From contig JAFADB010000119.1 in NCBI GenBank assembly GCA_023425225.1, positions 1-11,668 on the forward strand: a stretch of 11,668 nucleotides of DNA, given 5' to 3'. This DNA comes from Pseudomonadota bacterium (lineage in GTDB: Bacteria > Pseudomonadota > Gammaproteobacteria > Xanthomonadales > Xanthomonadaceae). Both the position numbers and the translations under genes were made by a program. This document shows, piece after piece, positions 6,375-11,668 of this stretch. The notes below the pieces were generated by a model. That model made no database searches. It worked only from the letters and a program-made list of their open reading frames with translations, and was not told where the DNA came from. Within the stretch, counting starts at the first letter, position 1. Every line of letters starts with the position of its first letter.

Positions 6375-7276
6375 GCCGCGTCGGAGGCCGCCACGCTGGC
6401 GCCGCCGTGCCAGTAGCCGCTGCGCGCGCCGACCCGCGCCGGCACGTTGCCGGTGGCGAGCGCGCGGCGGAACCGCATCACCACCTCGTGCATGCCCTTG
6501 GCCTGCGGGTACAGCCGCAGGATCGCCGCCATCGGCACCTGCGCGGTCAGCTCCGGCGCCAGGTCGAACAGCGCATGCCCCAGCACCTGCACGCCGTTGA
6601 GCACGAGCAGCGGCGCGCCGTCGCGGGTGGCCAGCGGCAGGCCGTCGGGATAGTCCAGGCAGCGGAAGCCGCACTGGTCCTTGGGCAGGTCGTGGGCACG
6701 GGCGGTGAAGCAGCGTGCCGAGTGCGCCAGCGGCGGCCGGCCCCAGGCGGGGATCTCCAGCTCCGGCATCGGCATGCCCTCGGGCAATGCCGCGGAGAGG
6801 CGCAGCAGCGTCTGCAGGCCATGCTCGACGCCGGGCACCCAGCGCACCATGCCATCCTCGGCCAGCATCGCCAGGGTGCGTGCGTTGTAGACGTTCAGGC
6901 CGGGGCCGGCGACGAACGGCAAGCCGCGCTCGCGGCACAGCTGCACCGCCGACAGGTCGTTCGCTTCCACCAGGAAATCGCCGTTCTCCACCACCCGCAC
7001 GGTGGCCGACAGTTCCGAGCCGGACTCGATCAGCGCCAGGCACGACAGCACCACCTGCTTGCCGGCCGCGTGCAGCTCGCGCCCGACCTGCAGCCAGTCG
7101 CGCAGGCGCAGCTCGCGGCGCTTGCCGCACACGGTCTCGCCCAGGTAGACCACGTCCAGCGGCCATTGCGCGGCCTGCGCATAGAACGCCAGCACCTGCT
7201 CGCGCGGCCAGTAGTACTGCAGCGGTCCCAGGCTCAGCCGCGCCCCGGGTCCGCCACGGGTTTCAATGCCATCCAC
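6371..7276 (-). CDS. ubiV: UbiV, O2-independent ubiquinone hydroxylation protein (U32 family)
   Basis: About 301 residues. UbiV with UbiU forms the 4Fe-4S heterodimer that hydroxylates the ubiquinone ring without oxygen; automatic annotation often calls it a U32 peptidase. The N-terminal core SLGPLQYYWPREQ matches E. coli UbiV. Four cysteines sit at 50, 189, 202 and 206 with the C-x12-C-x3-C spacing of the cluster ligands, in YLGETVCGKRR and ARCFTARAHDLPKDQCGFRC. The start is uncertain. A GTG at 7276 gives a 14-nt overlap with ubiU and a near-family length; an ATG at 7315 gives 314 residues and a 53-nt overlap. Neither has a strong Shine-Dalgarno. The stop overlaps the chorismate mutase-UbiT start. 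It lies third in the ubiD-ubiU-ubiV-ubiT operon. Confidence 0.93.
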   Translation of the reverse strand: MDGIETRGGPGARLSLGPLQYYWPREQVLAFYAQAAQWPLDVVYLGETVCGKRRELRLRDWLQVGRELHAAGKQVVLSCLALIESGSELSATVRVVENGDFLVEANDLSAVQLCRERGLPFVAGPGLNVYNARTLAMLAEDGMVRWVPGVEHGLQTLLRLSAALPEGMPMPELEIPAWGRPPLAHSARCFTARAHDLPKDQCGFRCLDYPDGLPLATRDGAPLLVLNGVQVLGHALFDLAPELTAQVPMAAILRLYPQAKGMHEVVMRFRRALATGNVPARVGARSGYWHGGASVAASDAA

Positions 7277-8285
7277 GGTGATACGGTCCCAAGGTGGTCT
7301 GCCGGCCCTCGGCATGCGCGGCCAGGGTGTCGCGCCAGCCGTCCTGCAAGCGCCAGTGCTGCGGGTCGCCGGCGTAGCGGTCCAGCGCCTGGCGCCAGCT
7401 CGCGGTGACCTGGCGCACGTAGGCGGCGCCGCGCTGGCGGCCCTCGATCTTCAGCGCCGCCACTCCGGCCTGCGCCAGCCGCGGGATCAGCTCCATGGTG
7501 TTGAGGCTGGTGGGCTCCTCCAGCGCATGGAGCACCGCCTCGCCGACCCGGTAGCGGCCCTTGCACACGGTGGGGTAGCCGGCCGGCTCGTCGCTGCCGA
7601 AGCGGTCGATCAGCACGCCGTTCAAACGCACCTCGCGGCTGCCGTCGGCGCGCTCGTCCCAGCGCACGAACGCCGGCGGCGAGCACACGCCCTGGCAGTT
7701 GGGCGAGGCGCCGGTGAGATAGCTCGACAGCTGGCAGCGGCCCTCGACCATGATGCACAGGCTGCCGAAGGCGAACACCTCCAGCGCCACCGGCGAGTTC
7801 TCGCACAGCCGCTCGACCTGCTGGATCGACAGCACCCGCGGCAGCACCGCGCGGACAATGCCGACGCGCTCGTAGGCATAGCGCAGTGCCGCGGCGGTGG
7901 TGGCGCTGGCCTGTACCGACAGGTGCCGCGCCAGCTGCGGATGCGTGCGCGCGGCGTAGTCCAGCAGCGCCAGGTCGGCGGCGATGATGGCGTCGGCGCC
8001 GAGTTCGGCGGCACGGTCCACACGCGCCTGCCAGGCCGGCAGGCGCGCGTCGTCGGGATAGGTGTTCAGCGCCAGGTAGACCTGGCGGCCGCGCGCATGG
8101 GCGGCGGCGATGCCGGCCTGCAGCTCGGCCTCGCTGAAGTTCAGCCCGGGGAAGGCGCGGGCGTTGCTCTGGTCCTGGAAGCCGGCGTACACCGCGTCGG
8201 CGCCGGACTCCAGCGCGGCCAGCATCGCCGGCAGGTTGCCGGCCGGGCACACCAGCTTCATCGGCGCTCCCGCATTCGCGCTCAT
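7263..8285 (-). CDS. ubiU: UbiU, O2-independent ubiquinone hydroxylation protein (U32 family)
   Basis: A 340-residue partner of UbiV. It is nearly collinear with E. coli UbiU: MKLVCPAGNLPAMLAALESG at the start, then HLSVQASATT, FAFGSLCIMVEGRC, PTVCKGRY, ALEEPTSLNT and KIEGRQRG. Counting from that MKLV methionine, cysteines lie at 169, 176, 193 and 233, against the 4Fe-4S ligands 169, 176, 193 and 232 of the E. coli protein. C189 is extra. Two starts are credible. The ATG at 8285 overlaps the ubiD stop as ATGA and has AGGAAG upstream. The ATG at 8261 (the MKLV start) has GGGAG 5 nt upstream and gives the E. coli N-terminus. I give the longer form. The U32 'collagenase-like peptidase' label would be misleading here. 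Confidence 0.95.
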   Translation of the reverse strand: MSANAGAPMKLVCPAGNLPAMLAALESGADAVYAGFQDQSNARAFPGLNFSEAELQAGIAAAHARGRQVYLALNTYPDDARLPAWQARVDRAAELGADAIIAADLALLDYAARTHPQLARHLSVQASATTAAALRYAYERVGIVRAVLPRVLSIQQVERLCENSPVALEVFAFGSLCIMVEGRCQLSSYLTGASPNCQGVCSPPAFVRWDERADGSREVRLNGVLIDRFGSDEPAGYPTVCKGRYRVGEAVLHALEEPTSLNTMELIPRLAQAGVAALKIEGRQRGAAYVRQVTASWRQALDRYAGDPQHWRLQDGWRDTLAAHAEGRQTTLGPYHRGWH

Positions 8286-9772
8286 GCCGCCGCTTCCTGC
8301 ATGCGCTCGCGCTGCAGCTGCGACCACAGCGTATCGACGCGGCACTCCACCTGCGGATCGAGCGCGATCGGTTCGCCCCAGGCGCGATGGGTCTCGCCGG
8401 GCCACTTGCGGGTGGCGTCCAGCCCCAGCTTGGAGCCCAGGCCCGGCTCGGGGCTGGCGAAGTCGAGATAGTCGATCGGCGTGTTCTCCACCAGCATGGC
8501 GTCGCGCGCCGGATCCACGCGGGTGGCCACCGCCCACATCACCTGGCCCCAGTCGCGCACGTCGATGTCCTCGTCGGTGACGACGACGAACTTGGTGTAG
8601 GTGAACTGGCGCAGGTACGACCAGATGCCCATCATCATCCGTCGCGCATGGCCGGCGTACTGCTTGCGGATGGAGACCACGGCGATGCGGTAGGAGCAGG
8701 CTTCCGGCGGCAGGTGGAAATCGACGATCTCCGGGAACACCTTGCGCAGGATCGGCACGAACACCTCGTTGAGCGCCATCGCCATCACCGAGGGTTCGTC
8801 GTGCGGCGCGCGGCCCATGTAGCTGCCGTGGTAGATCGCGTTGGTGCGCAGGTGCATGCGCTGCAGCGTCACCACCGGGAAGCTGGCGCGGCCGTTGTAG
8901 TAGCCGGTGTGGTCGCCGAACGGGCCTTCCTCGGCGACGTCGCCGGGCTGGATGAAGCCCTCCATGACGATCTCGGCGCCGGCCGGCGCGTCCAGTCCGG
9001 TCGGCCGGCTGTGCCAGACCCGGCTGCGCTGGCCGCGCAGCAGGCCGGCGAACTCGTACTCGGACAGGCTGTCAGGGATCGGTGCCACCGCCGCCAGCAG
9101 CGTGGCCGGATCGGCGCCGAGGGCGATCAGCACCGGAAACGGCTGGTCCGGATGCCGCTTCTGCCAGGCGGCGAAGTCGAGCGCGCCGCCGCGATGCGGC
9201 AGCCAGCGCATGATCACGCGGTTGCGGCCGATCACCTGCTGGCGGTAGACGGCCACGTTCTGCCGCGGCTGCTCCGGACCGCGGGTGACCACCAGTGCGG
9301 TGGCGATCAGGCGCCCGGCATCGCCCGGCCAGCAGTGTTGAATCGGCAGGCGCGTCAGGTCGATGTCGCCGGCCTCCACCGTCTCGTGCTCGAACGCGGC
9401 CTGCGGTACACGGCGCGGCGCGGCGTACGCCAGCTGCGCCAGTTCCGGCCAGCTGGCCAGTGCCTGCTTCAGGCTGCCGGGCCAGCGCGGTTCCTTCAGC
9501 GCCGCCAGCAGTTCGCCCAGCTCGGACAGCGAGGACAGCGGGCGCCCGCCCAGCGCCGCCTCGATGCGGTCGCGGTGGCCCATCAGGTTGCCCAGCAATG
9601 CGTGCGCCGAGCCGGTCGGCCGTTCGATCAGCAGCGCCGGGCCGCCCTCGACCTGCGCGCGCAGGCACAGCGAGGTGGCTTCGAGCACCGGATCGACCGG
9701 CTGCTTCACCCGCTGCAGTTGCCCCTGGCGCTCAAGATGGGAGAGGAAGCTGCGTAGATCGTGATGGCTCAT
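8282..9772 (-). CDS. ubiD: UbiD, 3-polyprenyl-4-hydroxybenzoate decarboxylase
   Basis: A 496-residue protein, matching the 497 of E. coli UbiD. It decarboxylates the prenylated 4-hydroxybenzoate intermediate using prenylated FMN, which UbiX makes; no ubiX is in this window. Family blocks run in order: DLRSFLSHLERQGQLQRV at the start, IYRQQ/MRWLPHRGGALDF-type cofactor region, ALGADPATLLAAVAPIPD, GPFGDHTGYYNG (around 286-293), YAGHARRMMMGIWSYLRQF, and ENTPIDYLDFASP (from 429) leading to GSKLGLDATRKWPGE. The ATG at 9772 gives the normal UbiD N-terminus; an upstream ATG at 9805 would add 11 residues. Neither has a clear ribosome binding site. The stop overlaps the ubiU start. It is the first gene of the operon, with an FNR-type box 75 bp upstream, which suggests induction at low oxygen. 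Confidence 0.95.
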   Translation of the reverse strand: MSHHDLRSFLSHLERQGQLQRVKQPVDPVLEATSLCLRAQVEGGPALLIERPTGSAHALLGNLMGHRDRIEAALGGRPLSSLSELGELLAALKEPRWPGSLKQALASWPELAQLAYAAPRRVPQAAFEHETVEAGDIDLTRLPIQHCWPGDAGRLIATALVVTRGPEQPRQNVAVYRQQVIGRNRVIMRWLPHRGGALDFAAWQKRHPDQPFPVLIALGADPATLLAAVAPIPDSLSEYEFAGLLRGQRSRVWHSRPTGLDAPAGAEIVMEGFIQPGDVAEEGPFGDHTGYYNGRASFPVVTLQRMHLRTNAIYHGSYMGRAPHDEPSVMAMALNEVFVPILRKVFPEIVDFHLPPEACSYRIAVVSIRKQYAGHARRMMMGIWSYLRQFTYTKFVVVTDEDIDVRDWGQVMWAVATRVDPARDAMLVENTPIDYLDFASPEPGLGSKLGLDATRKWPGETHRAWGEPIALDPQVECRVDTLWSQLQRERMQEAAA

Positions 9773-9821
9773 CGGATGCAGGGCGGCCGCCGCACGCGGC
9801 GACATCGGGCGATCACGGAAG

Positions 9822-9827
9822 ACTACA
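9822..9827 (-). promoter_or_regulatory. Weak -10-like hexamer for the ubiD operon
   Basis: On the minus strand 9827-9822 reads TGTAGT, four of six matches to TATAAT. A start site near 9812-9815 would put the FNR box centre at about -39 to -42, close to the class II position used by FNR-type activators. No -35 hexamer is seen, as expected for an activator-dependent promoter. Confidence 0.3.
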
Positions 9828-9828
9828 G

Positions 9829-9845
9829 ATGCCGGCGCGCGGCAT
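9829..9845. promoter_or_regulatory. Inverted repeat beside the FNR box
   Basis: ATGCCG (9829-9834) and CGGCAT (9840-9845) are perfect 6-bp arms with a 5-nt spacer. They lie between the FNR box and the -10-like hexamer, where a repressor could block the promoter. In GC-rich DNA an arm of this length may be chance. Confidence 0.3.
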
Positions 9846-9846
9846 A

Positions 9847-9860
9847 TTGAGCTACATCAA
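9847..9860. promoter_or_regulatory. FNR/ANR-type binding site upstream of ubiD
   Basis: TTGAG-CTAC-ATCAA matches nine of ten specific positions of the FNR consensus TTGAT-N4-ATCAA, with the right 4-nt spacer. It stands out in a very GC-rich stretch and lies 75 bp before the ubiD ATG. The gene immediately upstream encodes an FNR-type protein whose recognition helix reads TTGAT, so direct oxygen control of the ubi operon is a natural inference. Confidence 0.75.
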
Positions 9861-9950
9861 GCCGGCGGCAGTTGCGGCGGTTCGGCAGGAGCGACTCCGT
9901 GTGGCCTCCGAGCCATCAGCCGCGACCCGGTCTCCCGGCGCGAGCCACGG

Positions 9951-10076
9951 CAACGGCCCTCCGCCGACTCTGGCCAGCCCACCGGCGTGGCGTGGCTAGT
10001 AGGCGCCGCGTCGCGCGCGAGCTGGTGGCTCGCAAACGCCCGTACTCGCCCCTGCTTCGCAAGGGACGGGGCAAAC
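9951..10076. repeat. Structured dispersed intergenic repeat, copy B
   Basis: It is the second copy of the repeat at 4941-5061, in the same orientation. The 43-nt right end (10034-10076) is nearly identical to copy A. The GCGAGC-N5-GCTCGC hairpin is kept although two loop bases differ, while the CCCACCGG hairpin is degraded. It starts 22 bp past the fnr stop. Confidence 0.8.
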
Positions 10077-10098
10077 GGCCGCACGCCTTGGCGGCCGC

Positions 10099-10866
10099 TC
10101 AACCGCGCAGGATGCTGCGCGCCAGCTCGTTCAACGCAGGCAGGTCGAGCACTTCCAGCTCGCGCCGATTCACCTGCAGCAGCGCATCGTCCTGGAACCG
10201 GCGCAACACCCGGCTGATGGTCTCCGGCGTCAGCCGCAGGTAGTTGGCGATGTCCACCCGCGCCATGCCCAGGTGCAGCTGGCGCGGCGACAAGCCGCGG
10301 CGCTCGGCATGGCGCGAGAGCAGCACGATGAAGGCCGCCAGCCGCTGCTCGGCGGCATAGCAGCCCACCAGCAGGTGCGCCTTGGCGATGTGGCGGCTGA
10401 GCAGGTTGAGCACGTTGCGCTGCAACCGCGGCACCTGCGCGCACAGGCCGTTGAGCATGCCCAGCGGCAACTGGCACAGCGCCACCGTCTCCAGCGCCAC
10501 CGCATGGCAGCCGTGGCGCTCGTCGTGGAAGGCATCCAGCCCGATCGCCTCGCCCGGCAGCGCGAAGCCGAGCACCTGCTCGGTGCCGCAGGGTTCGACC
10601 ACGAACAGCTTGACCGTGCCGGTGCGCACGATCGACAGCGAGGTCAGCGGTTCGCCCTCGCGGAACAGGTACTGGCCCGGACGGTAGGACCCGGTGTGTT
10701 CGACACGGGCCTCCAGACGGCGCAGGTGATCGGCTTCGCTCTCGGCAAGGCAGATGTCGCCGATGTCGCAGGCCATGCAGAAACGCAACGCGGCAAGGTC
10801 GCCGTGCGGTGCCAGCGGCAACGCACGCGATCGCGGCAGGGTGAAATCGTTCATGACATGGATCAT
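10099..10866 (-). CDS. fnr: FNR/ANR-type oxygen-sensing transcription regulator (Crp/Fnr family)
   Basis: About 255 residues, against 250 in E. coli FNR. The N-terminal C30-x2-C33-x5-C39 and C131 correspond to the four 4Fe-4S ligands (C20, C23, C29, C122) that make FNR oxygen-sensitive. The cyclic-nucleotide-binding-like barrel follows (about 48-135), then the dimer helix and a winged helix. The recognition helix reads TPETISRVLRRF, keeping the E-x-x-S-R residues that contact TTGAT half-sites. In the dimer helix and hinge, alignment with E. coli FNR by eye leaves three residues missing, and Asp154, linked to oxygen-controlled dimerisation, has no equivalent. The start may be the ATG at 10866 or 10854; neither has a Shine-Dalgarno. 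It lies just upstream of the ubiD operon on the same strand. Extra cysteines occur at 93 and 120. Confidence 0.93.
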   Translation of the reverse strand: MIHVMNDFTLPRSRALPLAPHGDLAALRFCMACDIGDICLAESEADHLRRLEARVEHTGSYRPGQYLFREGEPLTSLSIVRTGTVKLFVVEPCGTEQVLGFALPGEAIGLDAFHDERHGCHAVALETVALCQLPLGMLNGLCAQVPRLQRNVLNLLSRHIAKAHLLVGCYAAEQRLAAFIVLLSRHAERRGLSPRQLHLGMARVDIANYLRLTPETISRVLRRFQDDALLQVNRRELEVLDLPALNELARSILRG

Positions 10867-10992
10867 GGTTTGAGGTGGGGACCCCAGCTTACGACGCAAT
10901 TTCCGCCTGCCAGCGAGCGCCGGCCGCGACACAAGGTCGCAGCCGGCGGCATGGCGATGGCACCCCACTCATCCCGCCACCGCACCGGTGCC

Positions 10993-11014
10993 GCGCCGCG
11001 TCCATGCGCGGCGC
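10993..11014. terminator. GC-rich hairpin after the S9 peptidase gene
   Basis: GCGCCGCG (10993-11000) and CGCGGCGC (11007-11014) form a perfect 8-bp stem with a 6-nt loop, 7 bp past the stop codon of the peptidase gene on the minus strand. No U-run follows, so it would be a non-canonical terminator or an mRNA-stabilising 3' structure. Confidence 0.4.
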
Positions 11015-11020
11015 GCCCGC

Positions 11021-11668
11021 TCAGCGCGGCTGGTCTGCGGCCTGCGGTCGCAGGCAACGCTGCAGGAAGTCCTCGGCCATGCGGTAGCGGTGCAGCGCGT
11101 TGCTGCCGGACAGGCCGTGCTTGGCGCCGGGATAGGTCATCAGCTCGAACGGGCGGCCGCGCTGCTGCAGCTCGCTCATCAGCGAGGTGGAGTTGGTGAA
11201 CAGCACGTTGTCGTCGGCCATGCCGTGGATCAGCAGCAGCCGCGCGGTGAGCCCGTCCAGGTGGGTGGCGATGCGCGCCTCGCGGTAGCCGTCCGGGTTG
11301 GCTTCGGGCAGGTTCATGTAGCGCTCGGTGTAGTGGGTGTCGTACAGGCCCCAGTCGGTGACCGGTGCGCCGGCCACGCCGCAGGCATAGGCCTCGCTGT
11401 GCCTGGCCAGCAGCATCAAGGTCATGTAGCCGCCGTTGGACCAGCCCTGCACGCCGATGCGCGAGGCATCCACCCACGGCTGCGCCTTGAGCCAGGCGAT
11501 GCCGCGCAGCTGGTCGTCCACCTCCACCGTGCCCTGCCTGCCGTACAGCGCGCCGCCGAAGTCGCGGCCGCGGCGCGGGGTGCCGCGGTTGTCCAGCGAG
11601 AACACCACGTAGCCGCGCTGGGCCAGGTACTGGTCGAACATGCCGTCGGCGCGGCCGGGCCAGCTGTC
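11021..11668 (-). CDS. S9-family (dipeptidyl peptidase IV-like) serine peptidase, C-terminal catalytic domain; N-terminus off the window
   Basis: The last 215 residues of a prolyl-oligopeptidase-family enzyme. Members of the DPP-IV group are usually around 700-800 residues, so the beta-propeller and signal region lie beyond the right edge. The catalytic triad is visible: Ser in GWSNGGY (visible residue 77), Asp in HGMADDNV (152) and His in GAKHGLSG (184). SLDNRGTPRRGRDF, upstream of the serine, is typical of the S9B group. Asn replaces the more common Tyr after the catalytic serine, a known type of variation. Such enzymes release X-Pro dipeptides from peptides in the periplasm or outside the cell. 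The reading frame is open to the right edge with no start in view. A GC hairpin follows the stop. Confidence 0.93.
   Translation of the reverse strand, partial: DSWPGRADGMFDQYLAQRGYVVFSLDNRGTPRRGRDFGGALYGRQGTVEVDDQLRGIAWLKAQPWVDASRIGVQGWSNGGYMTLMLLARHSEAYACGVAGAPVTDWGLYDTHYTERYMNLPEANPDGYREARIATHLDGLTARLLLIHGMADDNVLFTNSTSLMSELQQRGRPFELMTYPGAKHGLSGSNALHRYRMAEDFLQRCLRPQAADQPR

Larger units (their letters stand above)
9773..10098. other. Intergenic region between fnr and ubiD (326 bp)
   Basis: No gene is seen. Both flanking genes read on the minus strand. From fnr towards ubiD it holds the dispersed repeat copy B (10076-9951), about 90 bp without recognised features, the FNR box (9860-9847), an adjacent inverted repeat (9845-9829), a weak -10-like hexamer and a leader of about 40 bp before the ubiD ATG. 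Confidence 0.8.

Noticed and set aside
6371..8285. U32 'collagenase-like' peptidase assignment for the two middle genes
   Set aside because: Cysteine positions, N-termini and gene order match UbiU and UbiV rather than a protease.
10874..10884. TGGGG-A-CCCCA near the fnr start as a possible operator
   Set aside because: The arms are only five bases of simple sequence, and no FNR-type TTGAT half-sites are present, so autoregulation cannot be argued from it.

Overview
The window looks like chromosomal DNA from a xanthomonad (Xanthomonas or a close relative in the Xanthomonadaceae). This is inferred from very high GC, gene content typical of that family, and intergenic repeats of a type I associate with Xanthomonas (tandem hexamers, and short structured repeats containing a GCGAGC-N5-GCTCGC hairpin). 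No rRNA, tRNA, CRISPR array, insertion sequence or prophage gene was seen.

Left part (1-2565): housekeeping and accessory genes. These are a bestrophin-type membrane protein running off the left edge (minus), a GFA-family zinc protein (plus), an 82-residue membrane protein (minus) and an 18-kDa-class lipoprotein (plus). Several hairpins lie in the gaps. Next comes a two-gene minus-strand unit: a secreted DUF885 metallopeptidase-like protein followed by a glyoxalase/VOC protein, joined by an ATGA stop/start overlap.

Middle (4746-5489): a 744-bp gene-free stretch packed with repeats. It holds a structured dispersed repeat (second copy near 10.0 kb), an 11-unit hexamer array, and two palindromes.

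Right part (5490-9860): the most interesting region. It is a minus-strand operon ubiD - ubiU - ubiV - ubiT for oxygen-independent ubiquinone biosynthesis. UbiU and UbiV keep the four cysteines each that hold their 4Fe-4S clusters. The last gene is unusual: a complete AroQ-type chorismate mutase domain, with seven of the eight E. coli active-site residues retained, is fused to the N-terminus of UbiT (SCP2 lipid-binding domain). ATGA overlaps join ubiD to ubiU and ubiV to the fusion. Upstream of ubiD lies a near-perfect FNR box (TTGAG-CTAC-ATCAA). The next gene upstream encodes an FNR-type regulator with all four cluster cysteines and the E-x-x-S-R recognition helix that reads TTGAT. The window therefore appears to hold an oxygen sensor, its target site and the anaerobic quinone operon it controls.

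Right edge (11021-11668): the C-terminal catalytic domain of an S9 (dipeptidyl peptidase IV-like) serine peptidase.

One working model is that FNR, when oxygen falls, switches on UbiD, the UbiU/UbiV hydroxylase pair and the UbiT carrier. The fused chorismate mutase domain would tie this response to the chorismate branch point, which also supplies the 4-hydroxybenzoate head group. The sequence supports the domains and the layout; the metabolic role of the fusion is inference.
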